Assembly: GCA_035276765.1 (NCBI GenBank)
Contig: DATELH010000002.1
Location: forward strand, 248,001 to 312,000
Direction of reading: 5' to 3'
From: DATASD01 sp035276765
GTDB lineage: Bacteria > Patescibacteriota > Saccharimonadia > Saccharimonadales > UBA4665
DNA length: 64,000 bases
In this document: positions 42,588-50,532 of the stretch, in pieces
How the letters are laid out: each line of letters begins with the position of its first letter
Position numbering within the stretch: position 1 is the stretch's first letter
Program-made: the position numbers and the translations under genes
Notes under the pieces: generated by a model
Database searches by the model: none
What the model saw: only the letters and a program-made list of their open reading frames with translations
What the model was told of the DNA's origin: nothing

Positions 42588-43031
42588 ATGCCGGAGCGAC
42601 CTGTCGAAATTGCCCACATCAGATGTGAATCGGGCAAATACGTGCGAGCGCCATTTCCGCCAGCGCCGCCGATCGATGTGGTCATAGGGTATCTTGCCCA
42701 AACCAATGCGGATCTCGTCCTCTATCCGCCCGAGTACGCGGGCGATATTACGCCGGCGGGCTGGAAAGAAGAAGTGGGGCAGTTAGACTCGTATCTTATA
42801 AAAGTGAGTGAAAACGGCGGGGAAGCGGATATTTCGGTAGCGCACAATGAGATGCAAGCCCAGGGTCAAAGCGCAGAAAACCTTCACCACCTTTCGCCAG
42901 ACAGCTTACAAGACTTCACCTATATTGGCGTGCAAAATAATAAAAACCTCATTATTGGAGGTGTTGTACTCTGCGTCACTACTGACATGGTAGATGGTTT
43001 GCGCCGGATATTTCCCGAGGGACAGCTATAA
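42588..43031 (+). CDS. Hypothetical protein, 147 residues
   Basis: Not recognised. Mixed alpha/beta composition with a proline-rich start (RAPFPPAPPIDVVIGYLAQT). The end NKNLIIGGVVLCVTTDMVDG forms hydrophobic strands but no membrane helix. It begins 2 bases after the TPR gene, so it is probably translated from the same mRNA. A terminator follows immediately after the stop. Confidence 0.5.
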   Translation: MPERPVEIAHIRCESGKYVRAPFPPAPPIDVVIGYLAQTNADLVLYPPEYAGDITPAGWKEEVGQLDSYLIKVSENGGEADISVAHNEMQAQGQSAENLHHLSPDSLQDFTYIGVQNNKNLIIGGVVLCVTTDMVDGLRRIFPEGQL

Positions 43032-43063
43032 AAAGAGCCGCATAAGCGGCTTTTCTTATTTTT
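43031..43063 (+). terminator. Terminator between convergent 42588 gene and rpmG
   Basis: AGCCGC/GCGGCT with ATAA loop, flanked by AAAAG and TTTTC that extend the stem, then TTATTTTTT. It works best in the plus direction; part of it lies within the last codons of rpmG. Confidence 0.75.
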
Positions 43064-43253
43064 TGACTTCGTTTCGGCCCAAGTTTTTCTTGGTTTCCGT
43101 AAAGAGTACGTGACGGCGAAGCTTAGGACTGTATTTGCGCAAGCTGAGTTTTTCAGGAGTGTTCATCGTATTTTTGGTAGTGTAATAGATGCGTTCGCCA
43201 GATTCTTCGCTGACCAAGCCAATGATTTTGCGCTTATCGCCTTTTTTTGCCAT
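43056..43253 (-). CDS. rpmG: Large subunit ribosomal protein bL33, zinc-free form
   Basis: 65 residues. KRKIIGLVSEESGERIYYTT followed by KNTMNTPEKLSLRKYSPKLR is the L33 pattern; no cysteines, so the C- form. It follows three tRNA genes on the same strand, as rpmG often does. secE and nusG, its usual followers, do not come next. Confidence 0.92.
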   Translation of the reverse strand: MAKKGDKRKIIGLVSEESGERIYYTTKNTMNTPEKLSLRKYSPKLRRHVLFTETKKNLGRNEVKK

Positions 43254-43316
43254 GATATATACCTTTTATAAAAACAACTACTTGTAATTTTAACAGATGT
43301 AAACCGAAATGTAAAC

Positions 43317-43391
43317 TGGAGCCGAAGACGAGGATTGAACTCGTGACCCCCGCCTTACCATGGCGGTGCTCTACCACTGAGCTACTTCGGC
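43317..43391 (-). tRNA. tRNA-Thr (GGT)
   Basis: 75 bases including encoded CCA. Acceptor GCCGAAG/CTTCGGC, discriminator T, anticodon loop ATGGTAA on a CCGCC/GGCGG stem gives anticodon GGT. TTCAATC T-loop. Confidence 0.95.
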
Positions 43392-43428
43392 ACATACAAT
43401 TCTTCGAAGCTCGAGTTTCATATGGTAT

Positions 43429-43513
43429 TGGTGCAGGGTGAGGGATTCGAACCCCCGAAGGCTGAGCCAGATGATTTACAGTCACCCGTGTTTGACCGCT
43501 TCACTAACCCTGC
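43429..43513 (-). tRNA. tRNA-Tyr (GTA)
   Basis: 85 bases, class II with a long variable arm. Acceptor GCAGGGT/ACCCTGC, discriminator A, CCA encoded; anticodon loop CTGTAAA gives GTA. T-loop GTTCGAATC. Confidence 0.95.
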
Positions 43514-43536
43514 GTGTTAAAGTTCCGGGCAAGGCT

Positions 43537-43612
43537 TGGAGCCGACAGAGGGATTCGAACCCACGACCCGCTGTTTACAAAACAGCCGCTCTAGCCACTG
43601 AGCTATGTCGGC
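43537..43612 (-). tRNA. tRNA-Thr (TGT)
   Basis: 76 bases with encoded CCA. Acceptor GCCGACA/TGTCGGC, discriminator T, anticodon loop TTTGTAA on GCTGT/ACAGC gives TGT. First of the three in transcription order. Confidence 0.95.
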
Positions 43613-43636
43613 CTGTTTTGCCCGAACTACCGGTGT

Positions 43637-43665
43637 ATTTTAGCAAGAAATAGCCGTTTGGGCAA
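43637..43665 (-). promoter_or_regulatory. tRNA-rpmG operon promoter
   Basis: On the minus strand: TTGCCC (plus 43660-43665), 17-base spacer, TAAAAT (43637-43642). It directly precedes tRNA-Thr(TGT), just past the stop of the GH15 gene. Confidence 0.7.
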
Positions 43666-45600
43666 CTATTCTACTTTGGAGAGGTCGAGCACTGTGTTGA
43701 TGAGTTCGGCATGGCTCCATACCAGCGGTGTCACGCTGATTGCTACACCGCTTTCAGGGTCGAACTGCTCGCTGAGCATGCCGCTTGGCAGTTGGCGATC
43801 GGCAATCCACCGCACCAAGTTCTTAGTCATTTCAAAATCGCCGATACTGGCGTAGTACTGTGCAATCCAGGCGGTGCAAACAATCCAGGGGTTGCCTTTG
43901 TACTGCGATTTTGACAAAAAGTAGCCGTCGTGCTCGAAGCGGATAACTCCGCCGACTGGACTGGAGTTTTGTAAACGGTCGATGGTTTGCTTGATGGTGC
44001 TTTTGAGTCGTGGGTCGTCAAGCGGCAATTTGGCAAACATGAACGGCCCGTAGAAGTTGGAGGCGTCGAGCGTGTCGTCGTATTGTAAATCGCCGTTTTC
44101 TTGCAGCAAAAAGCCCTTGCGGAAATAGCCATCGGGGTGGTATAGGCTGTCGAGGCCATCGCGGATTTTGTCGGCAGCCTTTTGCCAGCGCACGGCATCG
44201 TCGGGGTGGTTGAGCGCTGTTGCCAGTTCAGTGGCAGTTTCGAGCGCTGCGATTACCGTGCAGACGGTGTAGGTTGAGGTAAGGAATTTTTGCTCCCAAA
44301 GGTCGTAGCTGGCGTGCGGCAGGCCGGTTTCGCGGTCGATAAAGTCAGCCATAAACGCTGAACAGCGCGCAATAAAGGTGTCGTAAAAGCTTTCAATGAA
44401 GGCGAGGTCGTTGCTTGCGCGATAATATTCGCCCAACATGTAGACAACCATAGCGGTCTCGTCTTCTTGAATGGCAAGCTCTTTGTGACGGCCGTGCACC
44501 AGTGGGTGCCACGTGCTGCCGATAGCGCGGTCGGGCTGGTATTTGTGCATGAGGTAACCGTCGCGGTGCATGGTGTCGCGGGCAAACAAGAAGAATTTTT
44601 TTGCTTCCTCGAATTGGCCAAGGCGAATGAGCGGCCACAGCGCGTAACCAGCGTCGCGCGGCCAGCAGTAGCAATAATAATCGCGGCCAAAATTGAAGAT
44701 GCTGGAATCGCCGCTAGCCAAAATGGAACCGCGCTCGTCGCAGTGCGCCTTGATGACGAGCATGCTTTTGGTGACAGTGTCGCGGTAGGTTTCGGGCACT
44801 TTTTGGAGTGTGTCGGCGCTCACCTTGAGCCACTGCAGCCAATGTTCGCGCGTGATGTGGATGCGATTGTCGATGGGATAATACTTGAGTTTGGTGTGAA
44901 TGACTTGCGCGTCGCTCTGGCTGTCGGCGGCAATGACCCAATAATCGACGTCGAATGAGGCTTTACCCGGCGTAACATGCCGAAATCTGAGCACTGAATC
45001 CACACCTCCATGTTCGATGGCATTGTTGGACAATTCGCCGTCTTCAGCGTCTTTAAAGGTGCCCGCTTTGCCCTCGATGGCGTAGTTGCCAATGGCATAC
45101 TGGTCGAAACTGCCGTCATTCATGAACTTGCCGGCGATGAGCAAACAACAGCGGCCTTTGTAGTCCAAAATGTAGTCGTCATCGGGCACGAACATGGCGG
45201 TGTCGGCGCGGCCGGCACGCGAAATCTGAAATACTTGGTGCAAGAACAGCCGGATGTCGCGTTCGCCATCGGCGTCATTGGTCACATGCACACGACGGAT
45301 GAGCGCGTTGTACTCGGCATCAACGAAATCGGTAAAATCAAGCGTTACCCGTAACTCATCGGACTGCATGCGAATTTTGCTTACCAGGGCATTTGGCTCA
45401 AAATCACTGTTGATGCGCCACGTGCCGTCGTTGGTCCAATGGAAGTTGCCATCCACCCACACACCGATTTTGTGCTGCGAACTGCGTGCGTTGGTGAGGT
45501 TGTCGAGCCCAACGTACGGATAATAAAAGTCATGCACCAGCCCGCTTTCGTCTAAGCCCACGAACAACTGGCCATTACTCAAAACAACTGGCCGGCCCAT
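43666..45600 (-). CDS. GH15 glucoamylase-like glycoside hydrolase
   Basis: 644 residues. The N-terminal beta-sandwich domain (about 1-260) begins GRPVVLSNGQLFVGLDESGL; an (alpha/alpha)6 barrel follows. YCWPRDAGYALWPLIRLGQF and ELAIQEDETAMVVYMLGEYY are bacterial/archaeal GH15 blocks, the latter with the general-acid glutamate. Expected activity is exo-hydrolysis of alpha-1,4-glucans to glucose, or a trehalose/dextran variant. No signal peptide, so it is probably cytoplasmic and works on internal polyglucan. Last gene of a three-gene operon. Confidence 0.88.
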   Translation of the reverse strand: MGRPVVLSNGQLFVGLDESGLVHDFYYPYVGLDNLTNARSSQHKIGVWVDGNFHWTNDGTWRINSDFEPNALVSKIRMQSDELRVTLDFTDFVDAEYNALIRRVHVTNDADGERDIRLFLHQVFQISRAGRADTAMFVPDDDYILDYKGRCCLLIAGKFMNDGSFDQYAIGNYAIEGKAGTFKDAEDGELSNNAIEHGGVDSVLRFRHVTPGKASFDVDYWVIAADSQSDAQVIHTKLKYYPIDNRIHITREHWLQWLKVSADTLQKVPETYRDTVTKSMLVIKAHCDERGSILASGDSSIFNFGRDYYCYCWPRDAGYALWPLIRLGQFEEAKKFFLFARDTMHRDGYLMHKYQPDRAIGSTWHPLVHGRHKELAIQEDETAMVVYMLGEYYRASNDLAFIESFYDTFIARCSAFMADFIDRETGLPHASYDLWEQKFLTSTYTVCTVIAALETATELATALNHPDDAVRWQKAADKIRDGLDSLYHPDGYFRKGFLLQENGDLQYDDTLDASNFYGPFMFAKLPLDDPRLKSTIKQTIDRLQNSSPVGGVIRFEHDGYFLSKSQYKGNPWIVCTAWIAQYYASIGDFEMTKNLVRWIADRQLPSGMLSEQFDPESGVAISVTPLVWSHAELINTVLDLSKVE

Positions 45601-45601
45601 A

Positions 45602-46816
45602 TTACACCTGCATTCCTTTCTCGCTCAGCCGAAACTTAAGGTCGTGATACGCATTCATAAACGCCACAAAAGCGTCGTACGGATTTTCGTACGGGCTGAA
45701 ATAGGCATGGATGTCGCCGTCGTTGAACCATTTTGTGCACATGTAGTAAAAGTGGTCGGAGGTTTGCAGCTTGCGCCAGTCTTCGATGAGCGTCAGGTCG
45801 CCCGTGTGCAGGATTTTGTCTTGCAAAGCGTATAATTCGGTGATGGCCGATGCCTGCATGCTGTTACCCAGCCAGGCGCTCAGGTCGCGCTCGGTGTCCG
45901 CCCAGGTGATGGTTTGCGGCACGTCTACGTGGTCAACCGGCTCAAAATGGTCGATTACTTCGCTCACCGTCATAAAAGTATGACCTCGTGTTTTGAGCCA
46001 CTGCTTTGGCAAGTGCTCCAAAAAGTCAAAAATGCCAGAGTCGCGCCACTGGTGTTCGCCAAATGTTTCGTAGTCCATGAACAAGTTAAAGTTGGTGGCG
46101 TCGCCGCTTTCACTGAGCCAATGCGAGAATTTGTCGGCGGTCAACGGCCACTCGCTCCAGTTGTGATCGCCAAAGCGAAAAGCGATGTCGTCGCTAAGTT
46201 TGTAGTTTTTCATGAGCAGCCGGATGTTGTTTGTGTATGCCGGCTGGTATACAAAGTTCGGGCTGCGCCAGCCCAATACTTTGTCCCAGCCTTCGGTGAG
46301 AATGCCTTTGTAACCGGCTTTGTCCGCCCAATAGGCGAGGTCGTTGTTGTACGAAAGTTCAGTGTTGCGGAAGACTTGCGGCGTCTGACCAAACACTTCC
46401 TGCACTTTTTTGCGATGCATCTGCACTTGCGCTTCGAATTCGCTGCGCGAGTAAAAGAATGCCAGGCTGTGGTGATAGGTTTCGGCCACGATCTCGACGC
46501 GGCCAGTGCGCGTAAGCTCTTTGAAAGATTCCAGCACGTGCGGCGCCCAGCGCTCCAACTGTTCTATGACGGTCCCGGTAATCGAAAGGCTCAACTTGAA
46601 CTCGGGATGCTCGTTCAAAAGTTGCAGCAAGTGGCGGTTAGCTGGCAAGTACGATTTTTCGGCAACTTTGTGGATAATGCGCTCGTTGTTGGTGCGATCT
46701 TCGTAGGCGGCGTCGAAATAATTGTGGTCAACACCAGCGTCAAAAATGGTGTAATGCCGCACGCGAAACGGTTGATGTACGTGCATGTAAAACACGATCG
46801 CTTTTTGCTGGCTCAT
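45602..46816 (-). CDS. GH57 alpha-amylase/glucanotransferase family protein
   Basis: 404 residues, single-domain GH57 size. Motif 1 is HVHQPFR; the block with the nucleophile glutamate is TPQVFRNTELSYNNDLAYWA; the acid motif is LFMDYETFGEHQW with the catalytic aspartate. Family members hydrolyse or rearrange alpha-1,4-glucans. The start codon overlaps the stop of the upstream GT4 gene (ATGA), so synthesis of the two is coupled. No secretion signal. Only 1 base separates it from the GH15 gene. Confidence 0.9.
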   Translation of the reverse strand: MSQQKAIVFYMHVHQPFRVRHYTIFDAGVDHNYFDAAYEDRTNNERIIHKVAEKSYLPANRHLLQLLNEHPEFKLSLSITGTVIEQLERWAPHVLESFKELTRTGRVEIVAETYHHSLAFFYSRSEFEAQVQMHRKKVQEVFGQTPQVFRNTELSYNNDLAYWADKAGYKGILTEGWDKVLGWRSPNFVYQPAYTNNIRLLMKNYKLSDDIAFRFGDHNWSEWPLTADKFSHWLSESGDATNFNLFMDYETFGEHQWRDSGIFDFLEHLPKQWLKTRGHTFMTVSEVIDHFEPVDHVDVPQTITWADTERDLSAWLGNSMQASAITELYALQDKILHTGDLTLIEDWRKLQTSDHFYYMCTKWFNDGDIHAYFSPYENPYDAFVAFMNAYHDLKFRLSEKGMQV

Positions 46817-48027
46817 GCCGCTACTCCTTGCAAGTGCTGGTCGTACACTTTGAACAATTTGTCGGCCGAGGTATCCCAGGACAGCTTTTCGAACTCGTGA
46901 TAGGCGTTTTTGTGCAGCTCATCGCGCAAGGAATCGTTTTGCATGACCGCAGTAATTTTGTTGGCCATTTCGGCCACGTCCCAAAAATCAACCTTGAGGC
47001 AGTTGAGCATCACCTCGGAAACGCCGGATTGCTTGCTTACCAGCGCTGGCGTGCCGTAGCCCACAGCTTCGAGGGCGGTAAGTCCGAATGGTTCTGAGAT
47101 GGACGGCATAACAAAGAGATCGGCAATGCCATACGAATCGCGCCAATGCTTGCCGCGCTGAAACCCAGTAAACACGACATTTTTGGCGATGCCGAGATCG
47201 GCGCTTAATTGCAGCAACTCAAAATATTGTTCACCACTGCCAACGATGAGAAAAATAGTTTTAGGCACGCGTGCGATGACTTCTTTGGCGGCGCGCAGCA
47301 AGTTGGGCAAACCCTTTTGAATGGTAAGGCGCCCCACGTTCGTGACCACGCGGTAGCCTTGAGCGCGCATAGCGGTGAGGTATTTATAGGAATTGTCACT
47401 GTCGAGCATTTGCATTTCGTTTGGGTTGATGCTGTTATGAACCACAGCAATTTTGTCGGCAGGAATGTTGTACTCGCGTACGATGGCACGTTTGGTGTGT
47501 TCGCTCACCGCAATTATTTGGTCGGCCATCAAGACCGCTAGCGATTCAATTTCGCGCACCAAGGGGTTGCCGCCGTACTCGTGGCCGGCGCGGTCGGCTT
47601 CGACGGAGTGGAAATGGACGACCAGCGGACAGCCTTTGTATTGCTTGACGCGCAAAGCCGCGCGAAAGGTGAGCCAGTCGTGCGCATGCACCACGTCGAA
47701 CTCGCGCCCGCTTCCGCGCACCATGCTATCGACGGCGAGTTCGTACATGCGCTGCTGGCCATGGATATCGACCCATTCTGTACGTCCATCGCTGTAGATG
47801 TATTTGTAGCTGTCGTAGGCGATGCCGGACTTTAAAACTTCGGCAACGCCTTGCGGGTGTGCCGCGGTGACGGTCATGAAGCCAATGTTATGCTCGGCTT
47901 TGTAGGGCAGCACAAACTCAATATCGGCACCTTTTTTTGCGAGCGACTTACACAGCTCGTAGCAAGCGACCCCGAGTCCACCACTATTATTGGGAGGTAG
48001 CTCCCACCCGAGCATCAAGATCTTCAT
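46813..48027 (-). CDS. GT4/GT5-like glycosyltransferase, glycogen-synthase type
   Basis: 404 residues, GT-B fold. The N-terminal loop GWELPPNNSGGLGVACYELC has the GGLG element typical of glycogen synthases. FDVVHAHDWLTFRAALRVKQ and the C-terminal SEPFGLTALEAVGYGTPALVS with the ExxxxxxxE donor-binding pair are clear. NVGRLTIQKGLPNLLRAAKE is the interdomain segment. First of the operon with GH57 and GH15, which suggests storage-polysaccharide synthesis and turnover. Promoter TATAAT on the minus strand (plus 48062-48067), about 34 bases before the ATG. Confidence 0.87.
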   Translation of the reverse strand: MKILMLGWELPPNNSGGLGVACYELCKSLAKKGADIEFVLPYKAEHNIGFMTVTAAHPQGVAEVLKSGIAYDSYKYIYSDGRTEWVDIHGQQRMYELAVDSMVRGSGREFDVVHAHDWLTFRAALRVKQYKGCPLVVHFHSVEADRAGHEYGGNPLVREIESLAVLMADQIIAVSEHTKRAIVREYNIPADKIAVVHNSINPNEMQMLDSDNSYKYLTAMRAQGYRVVTNVGRLTIQKGLPNLLRAAKEVIARVPKTIFLIVGSGEQYFELLQLSADLGIAKNVVFTGFQRGKHWRDSYGIADLFVMPSISEPFGLTALEAVGYGTPALVSKQSGVSEVMLNCLKVDFWDVAEMANKITAVMQNDSLRDELHKNAYHEFEKLSWDTSADKLFKVYDQHLQGVAA

Positions 48028-48117
48028 CGCCCTCTTTTGGTTACATTGCTCTTCTAGCCCGATTATAATACGTTTTACGCCTTAAACACAACCGTTTTAT
48101 AGCATAGTCTGCTGCTT

Positions 48118-48212
48118 GTGGGAGCGTCTTTTCTAAAGCACACTCGGAAGCGCCGGCATGCTATAAAAAGCATGCAAGGTGACCCGTATGTGCCGTGAAA
48201 AGACGCTCCCAC
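48118..48212. repeat. 95-base imperfect palindrome with 16-bp perfect arms
   Basis: GTGGGAGCGTCTTTTC (48118-48133) is perfectly complementary to GAAAAGACGCTCCCAC (48197-48212), and T48117/A48213 extend it. The 63-base interior contains a second pair GCACA/TGTGC and a central GCATGC-tataaaaa-GCATGC, so the whole can form one long interrupted hairpin. There is no terminal T-run and no reading frame. It could be a non-coding RNA, a MITE-like element or a transcription barrier between glutamate dehydrogenase and the glycan operon. Confidence 0.7.
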
Positions 48213-48226
48213 AGTCCGTACGCACT

Positions 48227-49441
48227 CTATTTAGTTAAGCGTTCGAGGGCGAGCTCAAAAGCGGCTTGTTTGAGCCCTAAGCCGTTCTTTTCGGCATACT
48301 TGAGCATGTCTTTGGTGGCCGGCACCAAAATATCTGTTAACTTTTTGTTTACTTCCGCCTCGCTCCAATGCGCAGCCTTTTGGTTTTGGTCCCATTCCAA
48401 GTACGACACGATTACGCCACCGGCGTTCGCGACTACATCGGGCAAAATGTCTTTCCCGTGTTTGAGCAAGTACACTTCCGCAGCCTTGCTGACGGGGCCA
48501 TTAGCAAGCTCGACGATAATGTCGGCCTGGACTTGGTCCATGTTGGCTTCGACCACAGCGTCTTCGAGTGCGGCAAGCACCAGAATGTCAGCCTTGGCAC
48601 TAATGATCGCTTCGGGTGCGGCAGTCGGTGTGCCTTTGAGATCGGTAAGTTCTTCGGGGCGGGGCACAGCGCCAGCTTTGCCTTCAAACTTCTCGACATC
48701 AATGCCATCTTGCTTGGCCCAGGTATTTTTGCTATTTGCAATGGCGACTAGTTTGATGTTCGGGTAATCTTTTAACACTTTACCGAAAAAGTAGCCCACG
48801 TTGCCGAAGCCCTGCATAGCTACGGTGAGCGGTTTGTCGAGCAGACCTTTCGCGCGCAAATACTCAACCAAGGCGATCACGCCGCCACGGCCGGTTGCCG
48901 CCTCGCGGCCTTCTGAACCTCCGTTGTCCATGGATTTGCCCGTAAAGCTACCTTTGTCGGGTGCGCCGATGGTTTTTTCATATTCGTCAACCATCCAGTC
49001 TATGATCTCGGCGTTGGTGTTTACGTCGGGCGCGGGGATGTCCTTGCCCGAGCCAATGTGCGGCGCCAGGTGCTTCGCGTAGTTTCGAGCTAGCATTTCC
49101 ACCTCGGCCTTGCTGAGCGCGCGCGGATCAACCGCTATGCCGCCCTTACCGCCGCCCATGGGAATGTTGACGGCTGCCGTTTTGAGGCTCATAAGGGTGG
49201 CGAGCGCCCGCACTTCGTCGATGTTCACGTTGGGATGAAAGCGGATGCCGCCCTTGAATGGTCCAAGGCGATTGTTGTGCTGCACGCGAAAAGCTTGGTA
49301 TTTTTTGCCGCCCGTTTCGACTTCGAAGACGTGTTCGGCTTCGGCCTCGATTAAGGCTTCGATGGTTTTTTCGTCATATCCTAATCTTTGAGCCGCCTCC
49401 CGGATAGTGGCTTGGGCGGTCGCTAGCATTGATTTACTCAT
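48227..49441 (-). CDS. gdhA: NAD(P)-dependent glutamate dehydrogenase
   Basis: 404 residues. Reversible oxidative deamination of glutamate to 2-oxoglutarate. RLGPFKGGIRFHPNVNIDEV and IPMGGGKGGIAVDPRALSKA carry the substrate-binding and catalytic lysines; DIPAPDVNTNAEIIDWMVDE has the catalytic aspartate; VAMQGFGNVGYFFGKVL is the Rossmann loop. The ATG at 49441 is chosen since minus-strand TATACT (plus 49449-49454) ends 7 bases before it; a longer form would precede the promoter. Cofactor preference is not clear. Confidence 0.92.
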   Translation of the reverse strand: MSKSMLATAQATIREAAQRLGYDEKTIEALIEAEAEHVFEVETGGKKYQAFRVQHNNRLGPFKGGIRFHPNVNIDEVRALATLMSLKTAAVNIPMGGGKGGIAVDPRALSKAEVEMLARNYAKHLAPHIGSGKDIPAPDVNTNAEIIDWMVDEYEKTIGAPDKGSFTGKSMDNGGSEGREAATGRGGVIALVEYLRAKGLLDKPLTVAMQGFGNVGYFFGKVLKDYPNIKLVAIANSKNTWAKQDGIDVEKFEGKAGAVPRPEELTDLKGTPTAAPEAIISAKADILVLAALEDAVVEANMDQVQADIIVELANGPVSKAAEVYLLKHGKDILPDVVANAGGVIVSYLEWDQNQKAAHWSEAEVNKKLTDILVPATKDMLKYAEKNGLGLKQAAFELALERLTK

Positions 49442-49469
49442 GCCAACCAGTATAGCGCCGGCCCGCCAG

Positions 49470-49506
49470 CCTCCGCACCGTTTTAAACACAACGGTTTTT
49501 CGGAGG
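49470..49506. promoter_or_regulatory. Palindrome between divergent promoters (operator candidate)
   Basis: CCTCCG-c-ACCGTT, 8-base spacer, AACGGT-tttt-CGGAGG: two nested inverted repeats. It covers the place of the -35 box for glutamate dehydrogenase and lies about 27 bases before the -10 of the divergent membrane-protein gene. It has no trailing T-run after the outer arm. Confidence 0.4.
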
Positions 49507-49545
49507 ACCAGCCTCGTCCTCCCACGATCTGCTATGCTTATAAAT

Positions 49546-50256
49546 ATGCTGACCCGTCTGTTATCCACCAAGTTGACACCGGCCACCACGTCGGTCCTGC
49601 TGATTTTACTCTACAACGATTGGATGCTAGCGCCACTGTTAAACCCTGCGATGTCAACGCGCGTGTCGCTTATTAGCGAGATCAGCGCACGCACCCAGCC
49701 ATACCACTGGGTATTCCAAACGCTTGATATTTTGGGCGGCGTACTTGTTTTGGCATTGTTGCCGTGTTTATTCCGGCTGCTGCAAAAACGGCCGGCCGCT
49801 TGGCGCTGGCTGCTTTTTATAGGGGTTGGATTGATTGGTGCCGACTCGATCATCGACGCCTCATTGCCAATCAGCTGCGCGCCGAGCCTCGACGTCCATT
49901 GTACGCTTGGCACTTTTCGCTCATACCTTACCGACGCACATATGATCGAAAGCTCGCTCGTGGGAGTCGTTACTTTTATTACGCCGCTGCTATGGTGGTT
50001 TCATTTTCGCAAAACGCGCGCACTGCTCGCCCAGTCCAGCGGTTTGTTCGTTTTATTGCAGCTAGGTGTTGGATTGGGCGTAATGCTTGCGCATCGCAAC
50101 GAAACAGCAGTCGTGGGCCTGTTACAACGTTTTTATGAGTTGAACATTAGCACTTGGTTGGCCGTGGTTATTGGCTCGAGCATCCGCGCCGCCCAAAAGC
50201 ACCGTGCCAACCGCAAGATACTGGCCCATGCCGTAGAATCGCTCGAAGCGGCTTAA
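49546..50256 (+). CDS. DUF998-like multi-pass membrane protein
   Basis: 236 residues with about six hydrophobic helices (for example VFQTLDILGGVLVLALLPCL, WLLFIGVGLIGADSII, LFVLLQLGVGLGVMLA). The layout and the ADSIIDASLPISCAPS loop with cysteines resemble DUF998 proteins, whose function is not known. The ATG at 49546 is chosen because TATGCT (49533-49538) ends 7 bases before it; an ATG at 49534 lies inside the -10. Positive C-terminal tail KHRANRK is probably cytoplasmic. Confidence 0.6.
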   Translation: MLTRLLSTKLTPATTSVLLILLYNDWMLAPLLNPAMSTRVSLISEISARTQPYHWVFQTLDILGGVLVLALLPCLFRLLQKRPAAWRWLLFIGVGLIGADSIIDASLPISCAPSLDVHCTLGTFRSYLTDAHMIESSLVGVVTFITPLLWWFHFRKTRALLAQSSGLFVLLQLGVGLGVMLAHRNETAVVGLLQRFYELNISTWLAVVIGSSIRAAQKHRANRKILAHAVESLEAA

Positions 50257-50310
50257 TAGTAGAACGGCTCGGGGGTTAAATATTTCATATCGTCAGGCCA
50301 GGAAGCTCGC

Positions 50311-50316
50311 TATACT
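50311..50316 (+). promoter_or_regulatory. -10 element of the 34-codon gene
   Basis: TATACT, leader of about 40 bases to the ATG at 50364 with AAAAAGGAG at 50349-50357. Confidence 0.5.
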
Positions 50317-50363
50317 CGACGTTTGTAGTGCGCGCTACCCCACAACGTAAAAAGGAGATGCCT

Positions 50364-50468
50364 ATGAATGAACTCATCATAAGCGGAACAATAACTTTTA
50401 CCGCTGTGCTTGCGTGGCTCAGCGGGGGAATGAGCGCTGGCGGTATGGGCAGCATATCGCCACATTAA
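50364..50468 (+). CDS. 34-residue glycine-rich membrane-type peptide
   Basis: Complete small gene: promoter, strong Shine-Dalgarno AAGGAG at proper distance, open frame and terminator. The peptide starts MNELIISGTITFTAVLAWLS and ends in a glycine/methionine-rich part, GGMSAGGMGSISPH. Residues 4-19 could span the membrane. This is the layout of small bacteriocin-like or holin-like peptides, toxin peptides or short membrane regulators; none can be chosen. No immunity or transporter gene is adjacent. Confidence 0.6.
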   Translation: MNELIISGTITFTAVLAWLSGGMSAGGMGSISPH

Positions 50469-50489
50469 GCCTTTAGTGTGAGCAGTTCG

Positions 50490-50523
50490 AGCGGTCCGTC
50501 CCTACTCGGACCGCTTTATTATT
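50490..50523. terminator. Bidirectional terminator
   Basis: AGCGGTCCG (50490-50498) and CGGACCGCT (50507-50515), 8-base loop, then TTATTATT. It serves the small peptide gene and, in reverse, the oxidoreductase gene that ends at 50533. Confidence 0.85.
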
Positions 50524-50532
50524 GGCGTAAAA

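Noticed and set aside
45914..46900. 328-codon open frame on the plus strand opposite the GH57 gene
   Set aside because: Its amino-acid pattern mirrors the antisense of GH57 codons, and the GH57 frame holds all catalytic motifs.
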